From NCBI RefSeq assembly GCF_002240565.1, contig NZ_MZMO01000001.1, forward strand, positions 3,180,134-3,244,133: DNA of 64,000 nt, given 5' to 3'. This DNA is from Clavibacter michiganensis subsp. insidiosus. GTDB lineage: Bacteria > Actinomycetota > Actinomycetes > Actinomycetales > Microbacteriaceae. Of this stretch, positions 1 to 11,011 are shown in pieces (position 1 is the stretch's first letter; each line of letters begins with the position of its first letter). The notes beneath the pieces are model-generated. The model was not told where the DNA came from. It worked only from the letters and a program-made list of their open reading frames with translations, and ran no database searches. Made by a program: the position numbers and the translations under genes.

Positions 1-287
1 ACGCGCCCGTGGTCGTGCTCGACGAGGCCACGGCGGCGCTCGACGCGGAGAGCGCCGCGGCCGTGGGCGAGGCGATCCGGCTCCTGCGCGGGCACCGCAC
101 CCTGCTCGTGATCGCGCACCGGCTCGACACCGTGCGGAGCGCCGACGAGATCCTCGTGCTCGACGGCGGCCGCCTGGTGCAGCGCGGCACGCACGACGAG
201 CTCGCCGGCGAGCCGGGCGTCTACGCCGAGTTCCTCGCCGACCTCGTCGCGTCGGACGGCTGGCGGGTGCGGGCCCAGTACTCGTAG
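1..287 (+). CDS. ABC exporter ATP-binding subunit, C-terminal end (partial)
   Basis: Only the last 95 or so residues are inside the window; the gene starts upstream. The visible part opens with a Walker B motif followed by a D-loop (VVVLDEATAALD), then the H-loop histidine in VIAHRLDTV, and closes with the usual RGTHDEL segment. This is the end of the nucleotide-binding domain of an ABC transporter; the HRLDTVRSAD wording is typical of fused membrane/ATPase exporters such as the CydCD and multidrug types. The substrate cannot be told. Its last 67 bases overlap, on the other strand, the end of the acetyltransferase gene. Confidence 0.85.
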   Translation, partial: APVVVLDEATAALDAESAAAVGEAIRLLRGHRTLLVIAHRLDTVRSADEILVLDGGRLVQRGTHDELAGEPGVYAEFLADLVASDGWRVRAQYS

Positions 288-1078
288 CGCGAGGCGGGCG
301 CGAAGCCGAGCCCCTCGTACAGTGCCCGGGCACCGTGGTTCTCGGCCACGACCTGCAGCCAGAGGTCGGTGATCCCCCGCTCGGCGCCCGCCCGGACCGC
401 GGCTCCCATGGCCGCCCGAGACAGGCCGCGCCGTCGGGCCTCGGGGCGCGTCGCGACGGCGAAGAGCCCGCCCCAGCCGCCCACGAGCGCGAGGCGCGCG
501 GTGGCGAGCACGCGGTCGCCGTCGCGGACGGCGGCGTACACGGACGGGCCGCGCTCGAGGATCCCGCGGGCGACGGCGAGCTCCGCGGATCCGCCGCGCC
601 CGTCCACGCTCCACCACGCGTCCAGCCAGGCGTCGTCGGGCGCGTCGGCGACCGCGACCTGGAGCGCGGGATCCGCGGGCGCCGCGTCCGCCAGGCGCTC
701 GGCCACCGCGCCGGCGTCGGCGACCTGCACGAGCGTGCGCGCCTCGGCCATGTAGCCGCGGGCGGCCAGCCGGGAGGAGAGGTCGGCCGGCTCCGACGCG
801 GGCGACACCTGCACGCACGCGTCGATCCCCTGGTCGCGCGCGAACGCCTCGACCGCGTCCAGGGCGGCGTCCGGGTCGTCGACGGGGCCGACCGGGAGCG
901 CCGAGTTCGCGCGCTTCGTCACGCCGCCGGCGGCGCGGAGGGTCCATGCCGCGTGCCGCTCGCGGTGCTCGGCCGGCCAGCCGCGGTCGGCCAGGTCGTC
1001 CAGCAGGGCGGCCGCGGCGCGCGGGTCCATCGCGGTCACGGCGGCGGCTCCGACCCCGGATCCGGCGTCGAGGCTCAC
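221..1078 (-). CDS. GNAT family N-acetyltransferase
   Basis: A 285-residue protein whose C-terminal half carries a GNAT acetyl-CoA fold: the A motif reads VATRPEARRRGLSRAAMG and the B region VAENHGARALYEGLGF. The N-terminal half is a diverged second GNAT-like half. Substrate unknown. The GTG start overlaps the dipeptidase stop codon (GTGA), so the two are probably translationally coupled; a later in-frame ATG at 1030 is the alternative. The 3' end overlaps the converging ABC gene, and the tail past the ARTRQP segment may be non-conserved. Confidence 0.8.
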   Translation of the reverse strand: MSLDAGSGVGAAAVTAMDPRAAAALLDDLADRGWPAEHRERHAAWTLRAAGGVTKRANSALPVGPVDDPDAALDAVEAFARDQGIDACVQVSPASEPADLSSRLAARGYMAEARTLVQVADAGAVAERLADAAPADPALQVAVADAPDDAWLDAWWSVDGRGGSAELAVARGILERGPSVYAAVRDGDRVLATARLALVGGWGGLFAVATRPEARRRGLSRAAMGAAVRAGAERGITDLWLQVVAENHGARALYEGLGFAPASRYEYWARTRQPSDATRSARNSA

Positions 1079-2304
1079 GCCAGCGCCCCCGCGTCCGCCG
1101 CCCCGCGGGACACGTCGTCGTCCGCGTCCGCCGCCCGCAGCACGCGCAGCGCGTTGCCGCCCGCGATCGCGCGGAGGTCGTCGTCCGACCAGCCGCGCTC
1201 GGCGAGCGCGGCGATCAGGGCCGGATAGCAGGAGACGTCCTCGAGCCCGTCGGGCGTGCGGTCGACGCCGTCGTAGTCGCCGCCGAGGCCCACGTGCCGG
1301 GGGCCGGCGACCTCGCGGATCCGCTCCACGTGCCGCACGACGTCGGCGAGCGTCGCGCGCGGCCGCTCCCCGGGCCGGCGGGCGGCGACGGCCTGCACGC
1401 CCTCGTGGTCGCGCGGGTCCACGCCCTCGGCCACGGCGAGCGCCAGCGTCTCCTCGTGCCACTCCGCGACCGCGGGCGACACGAACTGCGGCACGAACGT
1501 GGCCATGCAGACGCCGCCGTTCGCGGGCAGGGACTGGAGCACGTCGTCGGGCACGTTCCGCGGCACGTCGGACTCCGCGCGCGCCCCCGAGTGCGAGAAC
1601 AGCACCGGCCGCCGGGCGATCCGCAGCGCGTGCCGCATCACGTCGGCCGACACGTGCGACAGGTCGACGAGCATGCCGATCCGCTCCATCTCGGCCACCA
1701 CGCGCTCGCCCGCCGGGCTCAGCCCGTGGTGCACGGGCGCGTCGGTCGCCGAGTCGGCCCACGCCACGTTCGCGTTGTGCGTGAGCGTCATGTACCGCAC
1801 GCCGAGCGCGCGCATGGTCCGCAGCGCGCCGAGGGATCCGCCGATCGAGTGGCCGCCCTCCATGCCGAGGAGCGAGGCGACGCGGCCGGATGCGACGACA
1901 CGCTCCACGTCGTCGGCGGTCACGGCGAGCGCGAGCCGGTCCGGGTGCGCGGCGACGAGGCGGCGCACGACGTCGATCTGCTCGATGGTCGAGCGCACGG
2001 GGTCGATGCCGGGCAGGTCCGGCACCCACACCGACCAGAACTGCGCCGCCACCCGGCCGCGCGCGAGGCGCGGCAGGTCGGTGTGCAGGCCGGGCACGGC
2101 ATCCTCCACGGCGAGGCGCGCGATCACGTCGTCGGCGACGGACGCGCTCGGCCCGCCCTCCCGCACCGCGCGCTCGCGGAGCGCCCAGGCGAGGTCGTCG
2201 TGGCCGTCGACGATCCCCTGCGCGTCGAGCAGGCGCCCGACGCGGTCGGCGAGCGCGGAGGCGGCGGGTGCGGGTGCGGGTGCGGGTGCGGGGGCGTCCG
2301 TCAT
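1075..2304 (-). CDS. Membrane dipeptidase (peptidase family M19)
   Basis: A 409-residue zinc dipeptidase of the renal dipeptidase family, which hydrolyses dipeptides. The binuclear metal ligands can be followed through the protein: H35 and D37 in DGHDDL, E149 in LGMEGGHS, H217 in VDLSHVS and H238 in LFSHSGA. The GLGGDYDG motif and the C-terminal IAGGNALRVLR also fit. The N-terminus has an Ala-Pro repeat before the barrel and no signal peptide, so the enzyme is likely cytoplasmic. It starts 7 bases after the aldo/keto reductase stop and overlaps the acetyltransferase start, so the three genes form one operon. Confidence 0.92.
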   Translation of the reverse strand: MTDAPAPAPAPAPAASALADRVGRLLDAQGIVDGHDDLAWALRERAVREGGPSASVADDVIARLAVEDAVPGLHTDLPRLARGRVAAQFWSVWVPDLPGIDPVRSTIEQIDVVRRLVAAHPDRLALAVTADDVERVVASGRVASLLGMEGGHSIGGSLGALRTMRALGVRYMTLTHNANVAWADSATDAPVHHGLSPAGERVVAEMERIGMLVDLSHVSADVMRHALRIARRPVLFSHSGARAESDVPRNVPDDVLQSLPANGGVCMATFVPQFVSPAVAEWHEETLALAVAEGVDPRDHEGVQAVAARRPGERPRATLADVVRHVERIREVAGPRHVGLGGDYDGVDRTPDGLEDVSCYPALIAALAERGWSDDDLRAIAGGNALRVLRAADADDDVSRGAADAGALA

Positions 2305-2311
2305 CCGCGGA

Positions 2312-3316
2312 TCAGCGCCCGGTGCCGTCGACCGCGAACGGCTCGATCACCGCCAGCTCGTCGTCCGTCAGCGCCGGGGCGCCGGCCGCGGCCACGTTCT
2401 GCTCCAGCTGCTCCACGCTCGACGCGCCGATGAGCGCGCTCGTGATCCCGGGGTGCCGCAGCACCCACGACAGCGCGAGCTGCGCGAGCGTCTGCCCGCG
2501 CCCCTCGGCCACCGCCTGCAGGCCGCGCGCCCGCTCCAGGTAGACGGACGAGACCGCGGACTCGTCGAGGAACCCGCTGGTCGCGGCGCGCGAGTCGGCG
2601 GGGATGGATCCCGACAGGTACCGGTCGGTGAGCAGCCCCTGCGCGAGCGGCGAGAACACGATGCAGCCGGATCCCGCCTCCTCCAGCACGGGCAGCAGCC
2701 CGCCCTCGACGTGCCGGTTGAACATGGAGTAGCTCGGCTGGTGGATGGTCAGCGGCACCCTGTGCTCGGCGAGCGCCGCCACCGCGCGCTCCGTCTGCTC
2801 GGGCGAGTAGTTGCTGATGCCGGCGTAGAGCGCCTTGCCCTGGTGCACCGCGGTCGCGAGCGCGCCCATGGTCTCCTCGATGGGCGTCTCGGGATCCGGC
2901 CGGTGCGAGTAGAAGACGTCGACGTACTCGAGGCCCATGCGGCCGAGGCTCTGGTCGAGCGACGCGAGCATCGACTTCCGGGAGCCCCACTCGCCGTAGG
3001 GGCCGTCCCACATGAGGTAGCCGGCCTTGGAGGAGATGACGATCTCGTCGCGGTACGGGCGGAGGTCCTCGGCGAGGATCCGGCCGAACGCGGTCTCGGC
3101 GCTGCCGGGAGGCGGGCCGTAGTTGTTGGCGAGGTCGAAGTGCGTGATCCCGAGGTCGAACGCGCGGCGGACGATGGCGCGCTGGGTGTCGATCGGGCGG
3201 GCGGTGCCGAAGTTGTGCCACAGGCCGAGCGACAGCTCGGGGAGCTTGAGGCCGCTGCGGCCGGAGCGGCGGTACGGCATGGACGAGTAGCGATCGGGAT
3301 GAGCGACGTAGGTCAT
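2312..3316 (-). CDS. Aldo/keto reductase (YghZ/GpR-like)
   Basis: A 334-residue NADPH-dependent reductase of the (alpha/beta)8 AKR superfamily. The catalytic tetrad is present: D61 and Y66 in FDLANNYGPP, K97 in SSKAGY and H138 in FYSHRPD. The opening M-x-YRRSGRSGLKLP and the NNYGPPPGSAE segment are typical of the AKR14 group (E. coli YghZ, L-glyceraldehyde 3-phosphate reductase), although the real substrate is not known. It is the first gene of a leftward operon with the dipeptidase and acetyltransferase. A TACGCT hexamer six bases before the ATG suggests a leaderless mRNA. Confidence 0.92.
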   Translation of the reverse strand: MTYVAHPDRYSSMPYRRSGRSGLKLPELSLGLWHNFGTARPIDTQRAIVRRAFDLGITHFDLANNYGPPPGSAETAFGRILAEDLRPYRDEIVISSKAGYLMWDGPYGEWGSRKSMLASLDQSLGRMGLEYVDVFYSHRPDPETPIEETMGALATAVHQGKALYAGISNYSPEQTERAVAALAEHRVPLTIHQPSYSMFNRHVEGGLLPVLEEAGSGCIVFSPLAQGLLTDRYLSGSIPADSRAATSGFLDESAVSSVYLERARGLQAVAEGRGQTLAQLALSWVLRHPGITSALIGASSVEQLEQNVAAAGAPALTDDELAVIEPFAVDGTGR

Positions 3317-3322
3317 CCGCCG

Positions 3323-3328
3323 AGCGTA
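3323..3328 (-). promoter_or_regulatory. -10 box of leaderless promoter, aldo/keto reductase operon
   Basis: TACGCT on the minus strand, six bases before the ATG at 3316, so transcription should begin at or next to the start codon. Confidence 0.55.
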
Positions 3329-3432
3329 CCGAGGGCCGCTCGCCTGGCCCGTGCGCGCGGCGGACCCTCCTCCCGCTGGCCGCTGCCGACAAGCCCCTAG
3401 GCGGCGGGGGTGGGGTGGCCTTCACTGGATGC

Positions 3433-3783
3433 GTGCACACCATCCACTACGCCGACGGGCGCTACCTGACGGGCGACGACATCGCCCGGGCCGTCGTCGA
3501 GTGCGCGCAGGCGCTCGCGCGCGAGGGCATGGCCGCGGCGACCGTGACGGTCCCCGTCTGGCTGCCCCAGGGCGGCGTGGGCGCGGTGGCGATCCTCATC
3601 GGCCCGGCCAGCCAGATCGTGGTGGAGCCCGTCGGCCCCTCGGAGGACGAGCTGCGCGACCCGGAGGCCGTCGAGCGGATCCGGGCGCTGACCGTCCGCG
3701 CCCGTCAGTCGCAGTCGGGCACCAGCGTGAGCGCCGACCGACAGGACGGCACGGTCGTCCCGGGGCTCGAGGACCTGGACTGA
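3433..3783 (+). CDS. Conserved hypothetical small protein
   Basis: A 116-residue soluble protein beginning VHTIHYADGRYLTG; no family is recognised. It has an N-terminal alpha segment with ITGDD-like spacing, a beta-rich centre rich in Val and Ile, and an acidic C-terminus ending PGLEDLD. The GTG at 3433 is chosen because TTCACT lies six bases before it, as in the leaderless genes of this window; an in-frame GTG at 3415, preceded by a G-rich stretch, is the alternative. A hairpin terminator follows at once. Confidence 0.6.
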   Translation: MHTIHYADGRYLTGDDIARAVVECAQALAREGMAAATVTVPVWLPQGGVGAVAILIGPASQIVVEPVGPSEDELRDPEAVERIRALTVRARQSQSGTSVSADRQDGTVVPGLEDLD

Positions 3784-3788
3784 CGGCA

Positions 3789-3809
3789 CGCGCGCCTCCT
3801 CGGCGCGCG
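3789..3809 (+). terminator. Hairpin terminator after the small hypothetical gene
   Basis: An 8-bp GC stem with a TCCTC loop, starting six bases after the stop codon at 3783. There is no U-tract, as is usual in these high-GC genomes. Confidence 0.55.
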
Positions 3810-3867
3810 CATCCCGTCGACCCGCGAGGATGGGGGCATCCCACCCGCATCGACGCGAGGAGCCCCC

Positions 3868-6051
3868 ATGCCCGACACCGCCGCCCCCTCCGCCCTCCTC
3901 CACCTCCGGGCGTCCGGCGTCTCCCTGGTGCTCGACCTCACGGAGGGCCGCCTGTCGGCCGTCGTGCACTGGGGCGCGGACCTCGGCGAGACCGCCAAGG
4001 ATGACCTCGCGACGCTGGCGCTCGCGGCCGTCGAGCCGATCGCGGGCAGCGTCGCCGACGATCCGATCCGCCTCGCGATCCTCCCCGAGTCCCACACGTC
4101 GTGGACCGGCAAGCCCGGCCTCGAGGGCCACCGCGACGGCGCCGACTGGTCGCCGCTGTTCCGCGTCACGTCCGCCACCGTCGACGGCGACCCGCTGCCC
4201 GCGGGCGTCGACGGTCGGCCGGGATCCGTGTCCGCCGGCCCCGCCCTCGTGCACGTCGACGCGGTCGACGAGGTCGCGGGCCTCGGCCTCGCGCTCGACG
4301 TCGAGCTGCTGCCGTCGGGCCTCGTCCGAACGCGCGCGGAGGTCACCAACACGGGCGAGGGGACCTACTCCGTCGGCGGCGTCACGCTCGCGCTGCCGCT
4401 GCCCGCCGAGGCCCGCGAGATCCTCGACTTCGCCGGGCGCTGGGGCCTGGAGCGCACGCCGCAGCGTCGCGAGCTCGTGGTCGGGATCCACGAGCGCGAG
4501 GGCCGCAAGGGCCGCACCGGACCCGACGCCGCCACCCTGCTGTCCGTCGGCACGCCCGGCTTCGGCTTCCGCCACGGCGACGTCCGCGGCGTGCACGTCG
4601 CGTTCAGCGGCAACCACCGCCACTACGCCGAGCGCCTCTCCACCGGCCGCCAGGTGATCGGCGGCGGCGAGCTGCTGCTGCCCGGCGAGGTGCGCCTGGC
4701 GCAGGGCGAGGCCTACGCGAGCCCGTGGGTCTACGCCGCGTACGGCGACGGCCTCGACGACCAGGCCGCCCGCTTCCACCGCCACCTGCGCGCGCGGGAC
4801 ACGCACCCGCGCCGCGACCGGCCCATGACGATCAACGTGTGGGAGGCCGTCTACTTCGACCACGACCTCGCCCGCCTGACCGACCTCGCGGATCGCGCCG
4901 CCGCGCTCGGCGTCGAGCGCTACGTGCTCGACGACGGCTGGTTCCGCCACCGCCGCGACGACCACGCCGGCCTCGGCGACTGGTACGTCGACGAGGACGT
5001 CTGGCCGGACGGCCTCGGCCCGATCATCGACCACGTCCAGGGCCTCGGCATGGAGTTCGGCGTCTGGTTCGAGCCCGAGATGGTCAACGAGGACAGCGAC
5101 CTGGCGCGCGCCCACCCCGAGTGGATCATGGCCACCGGCGGCCGCCTGCCCGTGCGCGCCCGCGACCAGCAGGTGCTCGACCTCGCGATCCCCGAGGCGT
5201 ACGCGTACGTGCTCGAGCGGATGACCGCGATCCTGTCCGAGAACGACATCGCCTACATCAAGTGGGACCACAACCGCGACCTGGTGGATGCCGGCATGTC
5301 CCCGCGCGGCGAGGCGGGCGTGCACCTGCAGACGCTCGCCGCGTACCGCCTCATGGACGAGCTGAAGGCGCGCTTCCCCGGGCTCGAGATCGAGTCGTGC
5401 TCGTCGGGCGGATCCCGCGTCGACCTCGGCGTGCTCGAGCGCACCGACCGCGTCTGGGTCTCCGACTGCATCGACCCGCTCGACCGCCAGACGATGATGC
5501 GCTGGACCATGCAGCTCCTCCCGCCGGAGCTGATGGGCTCCCACATCGCCTCGGGCGTCAGCCACACCACCGGCCGCGCCCACCGGCTCGCGTTCCGCGC
5601 GGGCTCCGCCCTGTACGGCCACCTCGGCATCGAGTGGGACCTCGCGCAGGCCACCGATGAGGAGAACGCCGACCTGGCGGCGTGGATCGCCCTCTACAAG
5701 GAGGAGCGCGCGCTGATGCACACGGGCACGGTCGTGCGCGCGGACGAGAGCGACCCCACGCTGCTGGTCTACGGCGCCGTCGCGGAGGACGCCGAGCGCG
5801 CGCTGTTCTTCCTCGCGTCGATCGGCCGCTCCGAGGTCTCGCCGCGCGGCCGCGTCCTGCTGCCGGGCCTCGATCCCGCGCGCCGCTACCGCGTGGAGCC
5901 CGTGCGCGTCGGCACCCCCGAGCCGGGCTTCGCGGCGCCGGCCTGGTGGGACGGCGTCGAGCTCACCGGCCGCGCGCTCGCGGCATCCGGCCTGCACGCG
6001 CCGCTGATGATGCCCGAGTCGATCGCGATCCTGCGGGTGACGGCGGTCTGA
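3868..6051 (+). CDS. Alpha-galactosidase (GH36)
   Basis: A 727-residue retaining alpha-galactosidase that releases terminal alpha-galactose from raffinose-type sugars and galactomannans. The N-terminal beta-supersandwich (about 1-310) is followed by the TIM barrel. The nucleophile is D467 in IKWDHNRD and the acid/base D533 in WVSDCIDPLDRQ; CSSGGSRVDLG and the WFEPEMVNEDSDL stretch are further GH36 landmarks. There is no signal peptide, so it acts on imported sugars. A GAGGAG-like ribosome site precedes the ATG. It stands alone, ending at a strong hairpin shared with clpB. Confidence 0.95.
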   Translation: MPDTAAPSALLHLRASGVSLVLDLTEGRLSAVVHWGADLGETAKDDLATLALAAVEPIAGSVADDPIRLAILPESHTSWTGKPGLEGHRDGADWSPLFRVTSATVDGDPLPAGVDGRPGSVSAGPALVHVDAVDEVAGLGLALDVELLPSGLVRTRAEVTNTGEGTYSVGGVTLALPLPAEAREILDFAGRWGLERTPQRRELVVGIHEREGRKGRTGPDAATLLSVGTPGFGFRHGDVRGVHVAFSGNHRHYAERLSTGRQVIGGGELLLPGEVRLAQGEAYASPWVYAAYGDGLDDQAARFHRHLRARDTHPRRDRPMTINVWEAVYFDHDLARLTDLADRAAALGVERYVLDDGWFRHRRDDHAGLGDWYVDEDVWPDGLGPIIDHVQGLGMEFGVWFEPEMVNEDSDLARAHPEWIMATGGRLPVRARDQQVLDLAIPEAYAYVLERMTAILSENDIAYIKWDHNRDLVDAGMSPRGEAGVHLQTLAAYRLMDELKARFPGLEIESCSSGGSRVDLGVLERTDRVWVSDCIDPLDRQTMMRWTMQLLPPELMGSHIASGVSHTTGRAHRLAFRAGSALYGHLGIEWDLAQATDEENADLAAWIALYKEERALMHTGTVVRADESDPTLLVYGAVAEDAERALFFLASIGRSEVSPRGRVLLPGLDPARRYRVEPVRVGTPEPGFAAPAWWDGVELTGRALAASGLHAPLMMPESIAILRVTAV

Positions 6052-6070
6052 TCCCGGCCGGACACGACGA

Positions 6071-6109
6071 CGGCCCGCCGCGCGCCCGGGAGGGGCGCGC
6101 GACGGGCCG
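6071..6109. terminator. Bidirectional terminator between alpha-galactosidase and clpB
   Basis: Two 16-base arms (6071-6086 and 6094-6109) pair with one mismatch around a 7-base loop, in the gap between two convergent genes. Confidence 0.75.
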
Positions 6110-6117
6110 CACGGGGC

Positions 6118-8310
<2,193 letters not shown>

Positions 8311-8329
8311 TGCGTTCCCTTCGGTCGTA

Positions 8330-8350
8330 CTTGAGTCGTGCGGGCTCAAG
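8330..8350 (-). promoter_or_regulatory. HAIR element (HspR operator) of clpB
   Basis: CTTGAGT, seven bases, GCTCAAG: the actinobacterial HspR-associated inverted repeat with one departure from the CTTGAGT-N7-ACTCAAG consensus. It lies in the 64-base gap upstream of clpB, where HspR would block transcription until heat stress. Confidence 0.85.
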
Positions 8351-8374
8351 TTTACTTCGGGATCCGACTCAGCG

Positions 8375-9379
8375 CTACCGGGCGACGGCCCCCGCTGGCA
8401 TCGCCGCCACCGCGATCGCCACGTCCTCCGTCACCATCCCGGCGTTCGCCATCGCGCCCGCCATGGTGCCCGCGGCCATGGCCACCGGCACGTTCGCCGA
8501 TCCGCTCGACGCGTTGCCCGCGATGAGGAGACCGGGGACGCTCGTCTGGCCCATCGGATCCGCGGCGACGAACGGGCCCCATGGGGTGTCCTCCGTCGCG
8601 GCGCCCAGCTCGCGCGCGACGGCGTCGCGCGGCGCGATGCCGGGCATGGTGAAGAGCGAGTCGAGCGGGATCGTCCGCCCGTCGGCGAGCTCCACGCCCT
8701 CCAGCGCGCCCCGTTCGCCGAGCACGCGGACGACCGCGGACTCCTCCACGCGGATCCCGCGCGCGTCGATCCCGGCGCGCGTCGCCTCGTCGATCGCGAG
8801 CGGCGCCCCGTCGGCCGTCCCGCCCGCGACGAGGAACGTGACGTCGGCCGACCACTGCCGCAGCATCTGCACGTGGTGGAGGCTGCCGGGCCCGGTCGCG
8901 AGCACGCCGATGCGGCGGTCGCGCACCTCGTAGCCGTCGCAGTAGGGGCAGACGACGACGCCGGCGCCCCAGTGCGCGGCGAGGCCGGGGACCTCGGGCA
9001 GCACGTCGGCGAGTCCGGTCGCGAGGATCACGCGGCGGGCCGTGACCTCGGCGCCGCCGTCGAGGCTCACGCGGAAGCGCGGGCCGACCCGGTGGTCGAG
9101 CGCCGCGACCGACTCCACCCGACCGTCGAGCACGACGCCGCCGTAGCCCTCGACCTCGCGGCGCCCCTCCGCGACGAGCTGCCGCGGCGGCTTCCCGTCG
9201 TGGCCGAGCACGCCGTGCATGTGCGCGGCGACGGCGTTGCGGGGCTGGCCCGCGTCGACGACCAGCACGCTGCGGCGAGCCCGCGCGAGCATGAGCGCGG
9301 CGCTCGATCCCGCGACGCCGCCGCCGATGACGACCGCGTCCCACTCCTGCTGACCTTCGATGCGTTCGGTGATGTCCAT
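8375..9379 (-). CDS. Thioredoxin reductase-like FAD/NAD(P) oxidoreductase
   Basis: A 334-residue class II flavin disulfide reductase. It has an FAD-binding Rossmann motif at the N-terminus ([14 protein letters not shown]), a CPYC redox pair (C144/C147, within CPYCDGYE) inserted in the NADPH domain, and the C-terminal FAD contact [15 protein letters not shown]. The AGNA wording and lack of a strict GDC motif set it among the thioredoxin-reductase-like group rather than housekeeping TrxB; the electron acceptor is unknown. ATG 9379 is preferred over upstream starts because GAGGCT lies six bases before it. It is upstream of clpB on the same strand, but clpB has its own HAIR promoter. Confidence 0.88.
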   Translation of the reverse strand: MDITERIEGQQEWDAVVIGGGVAGSSAALMLARARRSVLVVDAGQPRNAVAAHMHGVLGHDGKPPRQLVAEGRREVEGYGGVVLDGRVESVAALDHRVGPRFRVSLDGGAEVTARRVILATGLADVLPEVPGLAAHWGAGVVVCPYCDGYEVRDRRIGVLATGPGSLHHVQMLRQWSADVTFLVAGGTADGAPLAIDEATRAGIDARGIRVEESAVVRVLGERGALEGVELADGRTIPLDSLFTMPGIAPRDAVARELGAATEDTPWGPFVAADPMGQTSVPGLLIAGNASSGSANVPVAMAAGTMAGAMANAGMVTEDVAIAVAAMPAGAVAR

Positions 9380-9593
9380 GGACCGAGCCTCGCGGGTCGG
9401 GTCGCCCGGCGCACGACTCCTTGCGGGATCGGCAAGGCGCCTGCGGCGCAGCCGGGTCGCGCGGGGTCCTTCCACAGATGACGCGCGCGCCGATCCGGGC
9501 CGTCCGCGGGCTCGTCACCTCGTGACGTCGACGGCTGCTCGCGCACGTCCGCAGCGGCGCGCTCCGCCCCTCACGAGAACAAGGAGATGCACC

Positions 9594-9818
9594 ATGGCCA
9601 CGACCAGGACCACCTCGCGCCGCCCCTCGACCGCCGCACGCTCCGCCCTCGCGCTCGGCGCGCTCAGCGCGCCCCTCGTGCTCAGCCCGATGGCCGCGCA
9701 CGCCGCCGCCGGCGTCGACACCACGGCCGCCGCGTCGCGCGCGGGGCACTTCGACGGCTGCGTCGCACCCGACTGGCCGATCCCCGGACAGGACCCGCAC
9801 TGCCATCACGGTGCGTGA
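9594..9818 (+). CDS. Small secreted Cys/His peptide
   Basis: A 74-residue protein with a clear Sec signal: basic n-region, hydrophobic ALALGALSAPLVL core and an AHA-like cleavage site near residue 36. The mature part would be under 40 residues, with two cysteines and a C-terminal PHCHHGA. AAGGAG lies 8 bases before the ATG. No family is recognised. The Cys/His tail could bind metal or form a disulfide, and the next gene is Zur-controlled, but a link is only speculation. Confidence 0.6.
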   Translation: MATTRTTSRRPSTAARSALALGALSAPLVLSPMAAHAAAGVDTTAAASRAGHFDGCVAPDWPIPGQDPHCHHGA

Positions 9819-9908
9819 TCGGCGACACCCGGATCACCCGGCTCCGCTCACCCGCGTGAGCGCGTGGGCGCGTGGGCTCCGTCCCGACGGACGCCAGCAC
9901 GTCCCGCG

Positions 9909-10982
9909 TCAGTGCCGGTGCTCGGTGTCCCAGACGGGGAACGGATCCGCGTAGCCGTGCCACGCGTCCGGCCCCGCGATGAGCTCGGCGGGCTCCAGGA
10001 GGCAGGCGCCGAGGATCCGGTCGAGCAATTCGCCGTCGAGGTGCTCGCCGACGAACGCGATCTCCTGCCCGGCGGGCGAGTCGGCGTCCCAGCTGCGCAT
10101 CGCGGTCGGGTCGAGGCTCAGCACGTCGCCCGCGGTCGCCCACGCGCCGACGGTCGCGGGCCGCGTCGCGAGGCGGACGAGCCCGCGGGAGCGGACGATC
10201 CGGCCGACGGGGCCGGGCACGAGGTCGTGCGCGACGGCGCGGTGCAGGCGGCCGGGGTGGAACGGGCGGGGGTCACGGAACACGTGCACGCCCATGCCGC
10301 CCGCGGTCGTCGGCCCGGCCTCGCCCGCGAGCGCGATCTGCCACCCCATCCCCGCGGCGAGCCCTCGTGCGCGACCCCGGCCGATGCGCAGGGGCGCCGG
10401 CGCGAGCGACGCCCGGTCGGCCGTGACGACGACGCGAGCATCCGGGGCCAGGTGCGCGAGCAGCGCGACGGCTCGACGGGCGTCCGGCGTGGGGCGGTCG
10501 GGATCCAGGTCGTCGAGCACCACGACGCTCGCGCACTCGAGCCGCCCGGCCAGCCGCTCGGCCGCGTCGAACGGCGTCGCGTCGGCGTCGCCCGGGTCGA
10601 GCAGCAGCTCGCGGATCTCGGCGACCGAGGAGACCGCGACCACGTCGAGGATGCCGATGGGCGTGGATCCGGGGCGCCGCGCCTCGACGACGTGCTCGAG
10701 CACGAGCGCGACCTCGAGCGGATCCGCGGCCGGCTCCAGCGCGACGACCGCGAGCCCGGTGCGCCCGTCGTCGGCGTCCGCGATGAGGCCGTCGGCGAGG
10801 TCCGCGCCGAGGTCGCCGCTGTCGCCGCCCGGCGCCTCGACCACGGCGGGCGGTGCCGACGCGGGTGCGCCGACCGCGGCAGCGGCGACGCGCGACGCGG
10901 CCGCGAGGTCGCTCGCCGAGACGAGGGTGACGGCCAGCCCGCCGCGGACGACAGACGGGCGGGCGTTCGCGTGGGGATCCAT
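9909..10982 (-). CDS. COG0523/CobW C-terminal-domain protein without Walker A, Zur-controlled
   Basis: A 357-residue protein whose last third matches the CobW C-terminal domain of the COG0523 GTPases (metallochaperones linked to zinc starvation): GVHVFRDPRPFHPGRLHRAV, then a segment with RSRGLVRLATRP and a C-terminal WDTEHRH histidine end. The N-terminal G domain is degenerate: there is no GxxGxGKT P-loop and no NKxD, although a VVVLDDLDPD strand remains. It may bind zinc but probably not hydrolyse GTP. A Zur-type dyad and a leaderless -10 box sit directly before the ATG. Confidence 0.75.
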   Translation of the reverse strand: MDPHANARPSVVRGGLAVTLVSASDLAAASRVAAAAVGAPASAPPAVVEAPGGDSGDLGADLADGLIADADDGRTGLAVVALEPAADPLEVALVLEHVVEARRPGSTPIGILDVVAVSSVAEIRELLLDPGDADATPFDAAERLAGRLECASVVVLDDLDPDRPTPDARRAVALLAHLAPDARVVVTADRASLAPAPLRIGRGRARGLAAGMGWQIALAGEAGPTTAGGMGVHVFRDPRPFHPGRLHRAVAHDLVPGPVGRIVRSRGLVRLATRPATVGAWATAGDVLSLDPTAMRSWDADSPAGQEIAFVGEHLDGELLDRILGACLLEPAELIAGPDAWHGYADPFPVWDTEHRH

Positions 10983-10988
10983 CCGCCC

Positions 10989-11011
10989 AGCCTAGAAGAG
11001 AATCGTTCTCA
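10989..11011 (-). promoter_or_regulatory. Zur box and -10 box of the COG0523-like gene
   Basis: A GAGAA-N3-TTCTC dyad (15-bp box at 10997-11011, reading TGAGAACGATTCTCT on the minus strand) matches the actinobacterial Zur operator pattern TGAnAATGATTnTCA. TAGGCT (10989-10994) follows, six bases before the ATG. A zinc-loaded Zur repressor would cover the promoter. Confidence 0.7.
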
